Position numbers and translations under genes: made by a program. DNA of 64,000 nucleotides. Source: Benincasa hispida (lineage: Eukaryota; Streptophyta; Magnoliopsida; Cucurbitales; Cucurbitaceae). Below are positions 35,884-46,837 of this stretch, in pieces. The stretch lies in assembly GCF_009727055.1 (NCBI RefSeq), contig NC_052355.1:7024505-7088504 (forward strand), in the 5' to 3' direction. Each line of letters begins with the position of its first letter. The first letter of the stretch is position 1. The notes beneath the pieces were generated by a model. It had not been told where the DNA came from and did no database searches. It was given only the letters and a program-made list of their open reading frames with translations.

Positions 35884-36497
35884 TGATAGGACCCCAATTA
35901 TGTGGCAATATCAAGAAAGAAAGAATAGAAGAGAGGTGGTTGAATTGGTTAAGGATGACTTCCAATTCCATTGGGAGAAGTGGAGGTTTAAAAGAAGAAG
36001 GAAACGGAAAGAGAGGGATAGGGAATTATGAATATCAAAAGTGAGAAAGATGAGCTTTCGAGAGTGGGAGTTCGGAAGACGCTGTCGTGGAGAAGCCATC
36101 GCAGTTTGCCGCTCATCGTCTACTTCCACTAGGCGATCGTGTAGCAGAGCTCAACGATTGTATAACATTTGGTTAGCGATCGTATAACATTTGATAGACG
36201 ATCATATAACAATTAGTAGGTGATCGTATAGTAACTAGTAAGAGATCGTGTAACAGTTTGTAAACGATCGTGTAGGAGTTGATGAGCGATCGCGGATGAT
36301 TTAGTAAGCAATCATGTGGAACTTGTAAACGATCGTTTAGCGTTTGTAAGCGATTGAGTATCAACTGTAAGCAACCGTTTAGTCTTGTTTGACTCTTATC
36401 ATTTAATAAAGAAGTTGTTCATCGTTTAATTGCTTTTTCTGGAAGATTGTACCTACTGTTACGTTAATAAAGAATTTCAAGAATCAGTATCCTAACA
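35884..36497 (+). repeat. 5' LTR of the 2.5-kb gypsy element
   Basis: 614 bp, closely similar to 37794-38407 with scattered substitutions. The second half (36132-36390) is an array of about twelve 21-22-bp units starting gatcgt(a/g)ta and ending g(g/t)taagc. Confidence 0.93.
36132..36390. repeat. 21-22-bp tandem array (gatcgtNtag words) in 5' LTR
   Basis: About twelve degenerate units of the form gatcgtatagtaactagtaa follow without spacers. Unit order differs from the array in the 3' LTR (38042-38300) although both have about twelve units, so units have been lost and gained since insertion. Confidence 0.85.
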
Positions 36498-36500
36498 AAT

Positions 36501-36516
36501 TGGTATCAGAGCAATC
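36501..36516 (+). other. Primer binding site, tRNA-Met type
   Basis: TGGTATCAGAGCAATC lies three bases after the 5' LTR. TGGTATCAGAGC is the usual complement of the plant initiator tRNA-Met 3' end. Confidence 0.9.
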
Positions 36517-36687
36517 ACCTGGGTAAGCATGGTTCAGAAATGTTTTAAAGAGAAACTGGAATTACTAGAACAAGAAATCTTTGAATACAGAGTCAAAATA
36601 CAGAAGGTGTCAACCATAGATGAGAAGTTGGCGTCGATAGCGAAGAACATTGAAAGATTGGAATTGCAGACAGAGAAACATCAATAA

Positions 36688-37128
36688 ATGTTCATTTCTT
36701 ATGTTACGGGAATGGCCAAAGAAAAAATAAAGGTGATGGAAGAGGCAGAAGGATTGAATGCCAAAAAGGTGTGCGAAACGAACATTTCGGTGAAAACATC
36801 CGGTGAAGAAGCGAATAACGACCCGAGTGAATTCAAAAAAGTGGAAATGCCGATGTTTAGCGAAAGCGATCTAGACGCGTGGCTATACAAATCCGACCGC
36901 TATTTTCAAGTTCACAAGTTGGCCGAATCTAAGAAGATAACGGTGGCGGTTGTGAATTTCGACGACATCGCATTAGACTGGTACCGGTCGGAGGTAGGTA
37001 GAGAGTCGTTCGAAGATTGGGAAGACTTGAAAAAAAGAATGATGGCCCGATTTCAATCTTTAAGAAAGAGATCGATTGGTGGGAGATTCGTGACCACTGA
37101 ACAAGAAATGATTGTGGAAGTGTATTGA
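36688..37128 (+). pseudogene. Gypsy gag fragment
   Basis: 146 codons starting near a MFISYVTG segment. The central part, KVEMPMFSESDLDAWLYKSDRYFQ, matches the start of the Retrotrans_gag region (a P-x-F-x-G-x-D...W-L...E-x-F pattern). It continues with VNFDDIALDWYRSE and WEDLKKRMMARF. Upstream, 36540-36687 reads as a coiled, Glu/Lys-rich start with one stop before 36688. The frame ends at 37128, just before the internal deletion. Gag would form the virus-like particle in the cytoplasm. The zinc knuckle, protease and RT are absent. Confidence 0.75.
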
Positions 37129-37793
37129 TCTGTGGAGGTGCTGAAGTCCATTGTCTTGGACAAAGACAAGAAGTTTGTGAATCATTTTTGGCAAGAGTTG
37201 TTCCGACTGTCAGGTACCAAACTCCATCACAGCTCAGTTTCTCAACCTTAGCCGGATGGTCAAACAGAGGTGGTGAATCGTAATGTGGAAGTGAATGGAA
37301 AGTGTTGTTGTGGTGAGCGACCGAAAGAATGGATGAACGGGTGGCATTGGGGCGAACTATTGGAGTAACACTACATATAATGCTTCCACTAGCTTAACCC
37401 CTTTTCAGATTGTGTATGGACGACGACCTCCAATGTTGATTTACTATGGGAATGATTGTACGACCAACGCAACTTTGGGTGAATAAATGCGAGACAGAGA
37501 TGCGGCATGGCGAGTGCTTAGGGAGCACTTGAGGGTGGCTCCAAATAAAGTGAGGAAGTTTGTTGACAAGGAGCGACGTGATGTTGGAGTTCCGCAAAAG
37601 CAGAATGTGAAATTATCTCCCAAGAATTATGGAGCACATCAGTCAGTGGATAAGGTCAGATCAGTAGCTTACAAGTTGAACCCTCAGACAACAGTGTCGA
37701 TACGCTCAGAGTTTCATGTGACGTAGCTAAAGAAATGGGATGGACAACCAGAGGTTTACCTTGAGGATAAGGTAAAAGTGGAGGGGGAAGGTG
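37129..37793 (+). pseudogene. Gypsy integrase C-terminal remnant
   Basis: The reading shifts between frames. At 37395-37440 it gives TPFQIVYGR-type sequence, the usual integrase core end. Then RDAAWRVLREHLRVAPNKVRKFVDKERRD (37487-37580) and FHVT (about 37722), as in the integrase C-terminal tail of plant gypsy elements. Stops are frequent. It joins directly to the gag end, showing that protease-RT-RNase H and the integrase start were lost. Confidence 0.65.
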
Positions 37794-38407
37794 TGATAGG
37801 ACCCCAATTATGTGGCAATATCAAGGAAGAAAGAATAGAGGAGAGGTAGTTGAATCGGTTAAGGATGACTTTCAATTCCGTTGGGAGAAGTGGAGGTTTA
37901 AAAGAAGAAGGAAACGAAAAGAGAGGGATAGGGAATTCTGAATATTAAAAGTGAGTAAGAGGAGCTCTCGAGAGTAGGAGTTTGGAAGAAGTTGTCGTGG
38001 AGAAGCCATCGTAGTGTGCCACTCATCGTCTACTTCCACTAGGCGATCGTGTAGCAGAGCTCAATGATCATGTAGCATTTGGTAGGTGATCGTATAGCAA
38101 TTGGTAAGCGATCATATAGTAACTGGTAAGCGATTGTGTAATAGTTTGTAAGTGACCGTGTAGGAGTTGGTGAGCGATTGCGGAGGATTTAGTAAGCGAT
38201 CGTTTAGTAATACTGAGTGATCGTGTGGAACTTGTAAACGATCATTTAGCATTTGGTAAGCGATCGAGTAAAAACTATAAGCGACCGTTTAGTCTTGTTT
38301 GACTCTTATCATTTAATAAAGAAGTCGTTCATCGTTTAATTGCTTTTTTCGAAAGATTGTATCTACTGTTACGTTAATAAAGAATTTCAAGAATCAGTAT
38401 CCTAACA
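37794..38407 (+). repeat. 3' LTR of the 2.5-kb gypsy element
   Basis: 614 bp with the same ends as the 5' LTR. The 21-22-bp array is at 38042-38300. It includes a unit 'gatcgtttagtaatactga' not present in the 5' LTR. Confidence 0.93.
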
Positions 38408-39534
38408 GTTTTCCACGCACAATCATCAATGACTAGGGTACACATTTTTGCAACAAGGTAATAGCAACTTCTTTGAAGAAATATGGCATGCAGCACTGCA
38501 ATGTCACTTCATACAATCTTCAAATAAGTGGGTAGGTGGAGGTTTTGAATAGAGAGATAAAATCAATTGTGGAGAAAGTTGTGAATCCTGGCAAGAAGGA
38601 TTGGAGCCTGAGGCTAGATGATGCTTTATGAGCCTACCACATAACCTTCAAGACACTTATAGGGATGTCTCTCTATAAGATGATCTATGGTAAGACTTAC
38701 CACCTCCCTGTAGAGATATAATATCGAGCCTATTGGGCAGTCAAACAATGTAATTGGGACCCTAAGGTATTAGGTGAGGTGAGACTTCAACAGATTCAGG
38801 AACTTGAGGAGATGAGGTTGGAATCGTTCGAAAATTCTCTTATCTATAAAGAACGAACGAAAGAATTTCACGATAGAATGATAACACCAAAGAAGTTTGA
38901 AGTTGGGTAAAAAGTGTTCTTTTATAATTCTCGCTTAAAACTTATGTCAGATAAACTTTGTTCCAAATGGTTACGTCTTTTTGGTGTTATTGATGTTTAT
39001 TCTAATGGTGCAGTGAAAAATCAAAGTTTGGTGACCGACAAATCATTCACAATTAATGGACATTGACTGAAGGTTTTTCACGAAGGATATTCTTTGAATT
39101 GCTTTGATCCTGCTTACCGGTTGACTCACCGGTCTACATATAAATAGAGCCAAATATGGTTGAGCAACCACCCTTAAAAATTTGCGCTTCCTAGAGGCAG
39201 CCATACTTTAAAACATTATTGCTTTCATAGTTTTGTTTTCTTTCTTTTGTTATTTTCCTTCTATTTTATCCTAATATTTCCTATTTTTTTTTTGTTAGGC
39301 TTTTGAGTTGGTGAAACTTGTTTCTTGAGGAGCCAAATTTCAACCACCCTTCAGGGAAGTTTTCTGTTTCCTTGTGCTCTTAATTTCTTACATTGGGGAC
39401 AATGTATATTTTTGAAAGTTGTGAGTGGGGGTGTTTGGTAGTATTTTCATTTTGAGAGATTATTTAGCTTGGGATCCTTAAGCGTTGTGCTTGGATAATG
39501 CTTGTTCGTTTAAATAGTTCATCTTATTGCTTGT
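38408..39534 (+). pseudogene. Degenerate Athila: integrase end and 3' spacer
   Basis: It continues the older Athila copy after the gypsy insertion. FPRTIIND...GTHF (second DDE Asp), VLNREIKSIVEKV (third acid, Glu), GKKDWSLRLDDAL and GMSLYKMIYGK are readable with stops in between. Further on, a basic C-terminal region ends at a TAG near 39148. The rest (39150-39534) is Athila 3' spacer with 'acattggggacaatgtat'. It is cut at 39534 by the younger Athila, and the flank CTTGT is duplicated at 51089. Confidence 0.8.
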
Positions 39535-41104
39535 TGATAACGGGCAGAAATGTACATTATTACAGCGTAAACTCATAAAACAATGCAGGATTGCGATGAT
39601 AAAAATATATAATATTGTGTCCAAAAGCATCAAGTTCACAACATTGTGATCGCATGCGTCCATTGCATTAAAACAATTAACTTATGTATTTTTGTGCAGG
39701 AAAATACGTTGATGCAAGGCCAAAATACGATCCGAAGAAATTAACGTTCAAGCGCATTAAGAGATTGCGGCCGCAAGGCTATGCGATCATTTGCGCTCGC
39801 GGAAAATCTACTCAAGAAAGATGGCCGCATAGAGCCGGTGCATCAAGGTGGGCGCATCTAGGTGAAAGCTTAATAAATCATGATGAGACAGAAAGCTGAT
39901 GACGGTCAATTCCGAATTAAGTTGACAAGCCGTTAAAGACATACTGTAACAAGTACACTCAACTTTTCGGTGAAAATTATTCGGCGCATCAGACAGAGAA
40001 TTAATGTCATCCCATCAATGCAATCATAAGAGAGAAGAAGCTTTTCACCCTGAAGCTCTAGAAATACCGAAGGCCATCTTCAGTGAAGGAGTTCATTCAG
40101 TCGCCCAAGTTTTTAGAGTTCACCATTTAGATGACACTTAGCCTTATTCTTAGTTTCTTATACTTAGAAGGCGGAGCGAGAGAAGGGAAGAGATGCCGGA
40201 AGATCATTCTAGTCAGCTCGAGAGAGTGCCAGGGAGCGTGGAAAAATAGAGAGAGGGCCGACTCTTGCGAGAGCAAGAATATCTTTTGAGTAGAGTAGAA
40301 GAACAGTGTAAAAGCCTTGGGAAGCAAGAAATTGCTACTAGGCTCTTTATTCTTATTCCGCATTGTCATTCTGTACTTTGATTATATATTTATAGAATGG
40401 AACTTGCTTTAGTACATCTGTTCACTCTTTTTAAAACACACATGAGTAGCTAAATCTATCGAATAGGTTGAGAAGTACTTAGCTAACATGACCTAGGATT
40501 TTCATTGCATGCGATCATCTTGTCTTATGTTGCGTCCATCACCCCTTTAGAGCTACTCAAGAAAGAGTCTAAAGAAAGAAACTAAGACTTGAGAGAGCTA
40601 GGTTAGAATCTAGACTCGAGAGAGCAAGACTAGATCTGCATAAGCAAGAGATAGAGACTTGGAGATAAGCTCTGTTTGTCAACATGCATCGCATGCACCC
40701 TAGAGATAGGTTATGGTAGTATACGGTCGCCTTGTATGTGTGTGTGTCAATCGTCATCGCATAGACAAAAATAGAGGCTTTTGTGAAAGTCCTATAGACA
40801 TCATCGCATATATCACTTGCATTCTAAAACTTGAAGTTGTAGCATTTGCATTGAGAGATGATTTGCTATTGTATGCATGTAGCATGACCGCATAACATGA
40901 ACACAATCCAAGGAAGTGTTAGCACAAAGTGGTCTATAAATTACCATCGCATAGTGTTTTCCTTAGTCCCTGAGTTTGACCTTGGGCTTACCAGGAAACT
41001 CAGTAGGATTTATATTTAGATCTTACTGAGAAAACTTGCATGCTCAATGCATTTTCCACCAACGCAATCCTTACCATTATTTCATCGCATAAAATAACGC
41101 ATCA
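39535..41104 (+). repeat. 5' LTR of the 11.5-kb Athila element
   Basis: 1570 bp. Compared with the 3' LTR it lacks about 125 bp after 'gaagtgttagc' (40921) and has about 39 bp more near 39610-39660. Otherwise the two are nearly the same, which implies a fairly young insertion. Confidence 0.95.
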
Positions 41105-41110
41105 AGTTTT

Positions 41111-41129
41111 TGGCGCCGTTGCTGGGGAC
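41111..41129 (+). other. Primer binding site, tRNA-Asp type
   Basis: TGGCGCCGTTGCTGGGGAC begins six bases after the 5' LTR. One base differs from the common Athila site, where CC stands in place of CT before GGGG. Confidence 0.9.
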
Positions 41130-41139
41130 TTCGGCAATA

Positions 41140-42287
41140 CATTACGCTAACGGTAGTTTTCTGATTATCTATGCAGCTTTCAATCTTTGGCGAACTATGA
41201 CCCAGAGATTGAAAGAACGTTTTCGACGAAGATTGAGAGATAGCTGCCAACAAGAACAACAAGAGAAAGATAACACAGCGGAACAATCGGGAAATGGAGC
41301 ACCAAATGAAAAAAATGTCATGGTGAACCCCATCCTATTGGCAACCCATTCGGGACTATGCGTCGCCCAACCTCTAGGATTTCTCCCTAGAAATCATGAG
41401 GCCCACTCTTGATGGATCGAGATTCGAAATGAAGCCGGTGATGCTGCAGATGATCTAAACTGCCGGACAGTTTGGTGGAAGGCATGGCGAGGATCCGCAT
41501 GCCCACCTTCAGAGTTTCATAGAGATCTGCAACACTTTTGTGTTCCCTAATATCTCCACNGGACTATGCGTCGCTCAACCTTTATGATTTCTCACAAAGA
41601 ATCATGAGGCCAGCTCTTGACGGATCGAGGTTCGAAATGAAGCTGATGATGCTATAGATGATCTAAACTGCCGGACAGTTTGGTGGAAGGCATGGCGAGG
41701 ATCCGCATGCCCACCTTCAGAGTTTCATCAAGATCTGCAATATTTTTGTGTTCCCTAATATCTGCACTGAGGAGGTTCTACTAACTTTGTTTCCATTTTC
41801 GTTGTGTGACCAGTCACAAAAATTGACTTATTCTCTCGAGCCAGGGGAGATTACCTCATGAGAGCAAGTAGTAGAGAAGTTTATGAAGAAGTACTTCCCT
41901 CCGACGGAGAATGCCAGAAGAAGGAAGTTGATTACTAATTTTGAACAGGATATCGACGAATCGCTCAACGATGCTTGGGCGAGGTTTAAGAGGCTGGTAA
42001 GAGATTGCCCACATAACGGCTTACCAGACTGCTTATAGATGGAGATTTTTTTTATCACGGATTAAACCCTGCATCGTAGACCGCTACTAATGCGACAGCA
42101 GCTGGAGGTCTACTGGATAAAACTTATGATGAGGCCAAGAATATCCTTGATCGCATTTCTAAAATTCATGAAGACTGGAGAGAAAGCGATCAAAGATTGA
42201 GAATCAAGGACAGTGACACGAACAATGGTACCATCGCATCCCTTCAGAGTCAAATGACTGCGATGATGAACTTGATACAGGGAATCA
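41140..42287 (+). pseudogene. Athila gag, first part (broken)
   Basis: After a basic start (TMTQRLKERFRRRLRDSCQQ), gag pieces can be read across stops: GRHGEDPHAHLQSFIEICNTF, later EKFMKKYFPP..RKLITNFEQ and NDAWARFKRLVRDCPHNGLP, characteristic of the Athila gag core. It is duplicated internally at 41353-41767 with an N between copies. It is cut at 42287 by the solo LTR and resumes at 43909. Gag would build the particle and bind the element's RNA. Confidence 0.8.
41353..41767. repeat. 207-bp direct duplication separated by one N
   Basis: Copy 1 (41353-41559) and copy 2 (41561-41767) are both 207 bp and both run from 'ggactatgcgtcgc' to 'aatatct(c/g)cac'. They differ by scattered substitutions, and a single N (41560) sits exactly at the junction. 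It looks like two read-derived haplotype or paralogue versions placed end to end during gap closing. Confidence 0.9.
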
Positions 42288-43903
42288 TGATAATGGGCAG
42301 AAATACACGTTATCATAGTGCTAAGTTCTTAAACAATGTTGGATTGCGTTGATAGAATGTGTTAAATTGCGTCAATTAAGCATAAATTCTATAATATTGC
42401 GGTCGCATGTGTCCAACACATTAGAGCAGTTGATCTTTATATTTTTGTGCAGAATATGTGTTAACCAATGAGAGATTGCGATCATAGGAATACATTGGTC
42501 GAGCGCAACTTCACCGCAAGACTTTGCGTTGATCGTGCTCGCAAATATTTGGCCAAGAAGAATCACCGCAACTTGGTCAGCGCAACATGGTGGGCGTATC
42601 CGGGTGAAAGGATAATTAAGAGCGATGGGACAAAAAACTGACGGCAGTCAAATCCAAATTAAGTTGACAGCCGATAACGGTCACAAAGTACATTCAACTT
42701 TATCGGTGACAATTATCTGGTGCGTCAGTCAGGAATTAAAGCTGTCCCATCTGTACAACCGGGAGAGAGAAGCCGCCTTTCACCATGGGATCTCTATAAA
42801 TACAAAGTGCATTCTTCAAAGAAGGGGTGAAGCAGTCGATTAATTCATCACTTATAAGCTCACGCCTCTGTCCATAGTTTTCTTTCATTTTAAGGCGGAT
42901 GCAGGGAAGAAGGTGTGTCGGTAGATCGTTTCGGTAAGCTTGGAAAAGTACCGAAAGCTCTAAGACAGAGAGAGGGCCGACGCCTGCGGAAGCAGGAACA
43001 TTTCTACCAGGCTCTCTACCTTTACTTTTCATTTTCATTTTGTACTCAACTCAGTTATAAGAATGGAATGTTTTTCTCTATATTTGTTCACTCTCTGTTA
43101 TTTATGCATGAGTAGCTAAATTAGTTGAATGGGTTGAAAAGTAGTTAGCTAGCATAACGAGGGAATCTTCATCTTTGCGGTTATCTCGTTTGTGTATGCT
43201 TCATTCGTCTATTAGAGATACTCGGGAGGGTAGTCTAAAGACAGGATCTAGACTTGGGAAGGTCAGGTCAGAATCTAGGTTTGGAAGAACCAGATTAGAA
43301 TGCATAAACGGGAGATAGATGCTTAGAAATGAGCACTATTTGTTATTAACACATCGCATGCATCTTAGCAATAAGATATGATTGTATACGGTCACCTTGC
43401 TTTCATGCATTTTGCATCAACGCATAGGACAAGAGTAGAGACTTAGGGATAAACTCTATGGACATTTTGTATTCAACACATGCGTCCTAGACCTAGGAGC
43501 ATCGCATTTACATTGGGAAATGACTTGCTGTGCATGGTTGTAACATGATCGCAAGGTTTGACGCATTCCCGAGTAACGCTAGCTAATGATCTTCTCAACC
43601 CGTTCATCGCATACTCCTTGCATCTATCAACGCAACTATCTTTCTCAAATCCGCCACCTTTATTTACTTCTTTTTTTTCATCAACGCAATAACACACCCA
43701 CACTTTATTTATTTACTCGGTTACCACAAAGTTTTCATAAACATTACCAATGCAACTATTTTCACAAGTCCCTGTGTTCGACCCTGGACTTACCAGGAAA
43801 CTCAGAGGAATTTACACTTGAATTCCTCTGGGGAAACTTGAGTGCATAATGCCATCCATCAACGCATATCATCTATATTTCCATTCATAAAAATAACACA
43901 TCA
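42288..43903 (+). mobile_element. Solo LTR of a related Athila family, TSD AATCA
   Basis: 1616 bp starting TGATAATGGGCAG and ending ACACATCA, flanked by a perfect AATCA duplication (42283-42287 and 43904-43908). Its start and end match the host element's own LTR in design (TGATAA...CATCA, 'tttttgtgcag', 'gtgttcgacc'/'cttaccaggaaactca' blocks), but the sequence is diverged, so it is a sister family. The insertion interrupts gag, and the internal region has been lost by LTR recombination. Confidence 0.93.
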
Positions 43904-43908
43904 AATCA

Positions 43909-44580
43909 CAATCAATAGCTCAGCAACGCATAGTGGGCAAGTGAACGCAATCAATTAGAAGACCACCAGCTGTGCTACTTGCGGTGAAGGACATCAAATG
44001 GAGGAATGCCCGTGAAACCCATAGTCAATCTATTTTGTGAAGAATAATCTGTTTTCTAACACGTACAACCCTGGGTGAAAAAACCACCCCAACTTCGTGT
44101 GGAAAAATCAACAGCAAAATTTTCAATCAGTGGCATAAAAAGAGGGGCCACCCGAATTTTTCCCGCGAACCAACGATCAAACGAATAATCAAGCCAACAG
44201 TTCCATGGAGAGTTTGTTGAAGCAATATATTAAAAAGAACGAAACAGTGCTTCAAAACCAAGCGACGTCTATCCACAACTTGGAAATTCAGATAGGCCAG
44301 ATTGCGAGTGAACTCAAGAACAAACCGCAAGGGGCCCTGTCGAGTTCAACGGAACTCCCATGCAACCTAGGGGGTACAGGTTAGAGCAATGTCAAGTCGT
44401 GACGTTGCAGAACGGAAAGACTGTGGTAGGGGATAAGAAGGAGCCTAGCCAGATTGCTCTAATTGTGCTGGAACCAGAGATTGCGTTGACTCGAGGAGAA
44501 ACAGAAGAAAAAGAGGCGATGGAACCAGAGATTGCGTCCACCTTAAAGCTAAAGAACAGGGGACCGTAAGACTACAACTA
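43909..44580 (+). pseudogene. Athila gag, second part with zinc knuckle
   Basis: It resumes after the solo LTR. A CATCGEGHQMEEC knuckle (C-x2-C-x3-H-x4-C spacing) is encoded at 43971-44009 and would bind RNA. Frameshifted gag tail pieces follow (QLGNSDRPDC near 44275-44305, then MQPRGYRLEQC from 44360). The acidic stretch LEPEIALTRGETEEKE leads towards the protease. Confidence 0.7.
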
Positions 44581-45170
44581 CCACCATTCCCACAGACCAA
44601 TGATGAGGTCCAGTATCAACGCTTCATAAATATGTTAAAACAATTGTATATTAATATTTCGTTCACTGAAGCAATTGAAGAGATGGCCGCATATGCGAAG
44701 TTTCTAAAGGATATGGTGACAAAGAAGATAGGCATTGGTAAGTTTGCAACGGTGGCTTTGACGCAGAGTTCAAAATCTATCATCCCACCGAAAATGTGCG
44801 ACCCTGAGAGTTTCACTATATCTTGCTCTATTGGAGGGTTATACATCGGTCAAGCGCTATGCGATCTCGGGACCAACATTAACTTGATGCCCCTGTCAAT
44901 TTTTAAGTAGCTGAATGAGAGGAAACTTACGCCCACGACGGTGACTCTCCAATTAGCAGATAGATATCTTGTGCATCTAGAGGGGAAGGTGAAGGATGTT
45001 CTAGTTATAATCGAAAAATTTATACTACCAACAGACTTCATCATCATGGACTACGAAACAAAAGTTTGAATGACGAAGAGAAGCCTGAAGATGAAAATAA
45101 AGATGAGGATACGATCGCATCCATTGTAGCATGTAATGCAATCTCAGAAAAAAAACCAAAGAAGATGAGA
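44581..45170 (+). pseudogene. Athila aspartic protease region
   Basis: The frame at 44632-44910 gives AAYAKFLKDMVTKKI, then ALCDLGTNINLMPLSIF before a TAG at 44908. The protease would cut the Gag-Pol polyprotein. The active-site Asp is kept, but the usual D-L-G-A-S of Athila reads D-L-G-T-N. After the stop, the frame continues ERKLTPTTVTLQLADR and ILPTDFIIMDYE, the second half of the domain. Confidence 0.75.
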
Positions 45171-46837
45171 TGATCACATCCCAAGAAGATAAGCCGATAG
45201 TAAATGAAGAAAGAAAAACAACAAAACCGTCCTTAGAACAACCACCAACAATAGAGCTGAAGACCCTTCCTAACCACTTGAAGTATGAATTTCTCGGGCA
45301 GAATGAAAAGCTACCGGTAATCATTTCCTCTACACTTAATGAAGACAAAAAAAAATGCGCTGCTGAGCATTTTGAGAAAGTATGTAAAAGCAATTGGCTG
45401 GATGCTCGCAGACATTAGAGGAATCAACCCCGCATACTGTATGCATAGTATTCGTCTCGAAGAGGATCACAAAGGATCGATCGAACATCAGCGCAGACTC
45501 AACCCTATGATGAAAGAGGTAGTAAAGAAGGAGATAATCAAGTGGTTAGATGCTGGCATCATCTATCCAATAGGAGACAGCAGTGGGTAAGCCCCGTGCA
45601 ATGCGTGCCGAAGAAAGGAGGGATGACGGTAGTCCCTAATTCAAATAACGAACTGATACCACAAAGGATTGTCATGGGATGGCGGATTTGCATGGATTAC
45701 CGCAAATTAAATGCGGCAACAAAGAAGGATCATTTCCCTTTAGCTTTTATTGACCAAATGCTGGATCGCCTAGCTAGAAATGACTTCTATTGCTTCTTAG
45801 ATGGGTATGCCGGTTATAACCAAATCATGATCGCTCCCGAAGATCAAGAAAAAACCACATTCACCTGCCCGTGTGGAATATTTGCGTTTCAACGCATGCT
45901 ATTCAGCCTCTGCAATGCGCTAGGCACTTTCCAAAGGTGTATGATGGCCATCTTTTCGGAATATCTTGAAGACTCTGTAGAAATATTCATGGACGACTTC
46001 TCTGTGTATGGGAAAACATACGAGGTTTGTCTTAACAATCTGGAGAAGATATTGAAAAGATGTGAAGAGACGAACCTTGTGGTTAATTGGGAGAAATGTC
46101 ATTTCATGGTGAAGGAAGGCATTGTGCTTGGGCACAAGATCTCCAAGGATGGGTTGGAGGTGGACAAGGCTAAAATTGAGGCGGTTGAAAAGCTCCCACC
46201 TCCGGTGAGTGTAAAGGCTATCAGGAGCTTCTTGAGACATGCTGGATTTTATAGACGTTTTATTAAAGACTTTTCAAAGATTGCACGACCACTGAGTGCA
46301 TTGATGAAGGCAGATAGAAAGTTTGACTTCGATGACCAATGCCTCAATGCATTCATGATTTTGAAGAACACATTAACGACCACACTTATGTTGATCGCAC
46401 CAGACTGGACAAAGCCCTTTGAATTGATGTGCGACACAAGCGGCTATGCGATGGGAGCAGTGCTAGTGCAGAAGAGAAAAGCAATACTACATCCCATCGC
46501 ATATGCGAGTAAAACCTTGAATCCTGCTCAAATAAACTACACCACCACAGAAAAAGAATTGCTTGCAGTAATATTTGCATTGGAGAAATTCAGAGCATAT
46601 TTGCTGGGAACGAAAGTACTCATCCACACTGACCAGTCGACAATAACATATTTGATGACAAAGAAGGATGCGAAGCCGAGGTTGATTAGATGGGTTCTCC
46701 TTCTCCAAGAATTCGATATGGAAATCATTGATCACAAGGGGACGGAGAACCAAATTGTGGATCATTTATCCAGATTAGAAAATCCAGAATTTGATCGCAA
46801 TCAGTCAGAAGTGAGCGCAACATTTCCAGACAAGTAG
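45171..46837 (+). pseudogene. Athila reverse transcriptase-RNase H (one frameshift)
   Basis: The N-terminal RT part ([31 protein letters not shown]) ends at a TAA at 45590 because of a 1-base shift near 45583. The next frame (45592-46837) continues [13 protein letters not shown] with [19 protein letters not shown] and the catalytic FMDDF (the YxDD box). RNase H follows with [24 protein letters not shown] and LIHTDQ, then DHLSRL. RT copies the RNA into DNA and RNase H removes the RNA. The C-terminal 415 or so codons are uninterrupted, the best kept part of the element. Confidence 0.9.

Larger units (their letters stand above)
35884..38407 (+). mobile_element. Internally deleted gypsy element, two 614-bp LTRs, TSD GTTTT
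   Basis: The LTRs at 35884-36497 and 37794-38407 have equal length and start TGATAGGACCCC and end CCTAACA. The target duplication GTTTT (35879-35883 and 38408-38412) is perfect. The primer site TGGTATCAGAGC (tRNA-Met type) follows at 36501 and a purine tract GAGGGGGAAGGTG precedes the 3' LTR. Inside are only a gag piece and an integrase C-terminal piece, so most of pol is deleted. It sits in the integrase of the older Athila copy. Confidence 0.93.

Noticed and set aside
36132..36390. CRISPR-like array of 21-22-bp repeats
   Set aside because: Units are degenerate, have no unique spacers, lie inside a plant LTR and recur in its partner LTR.
41111..41129. tRNA gene fragment
   Set aside because: It is only the 3'-complement part used as a retrotransposon primer site, directly after the LTR.
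45592..46837. Functional reverse transcriptase gene
   Set aside because: The domain is well kept, but a 1-base shift and stop precede it and gag, protease and integrase are broken.
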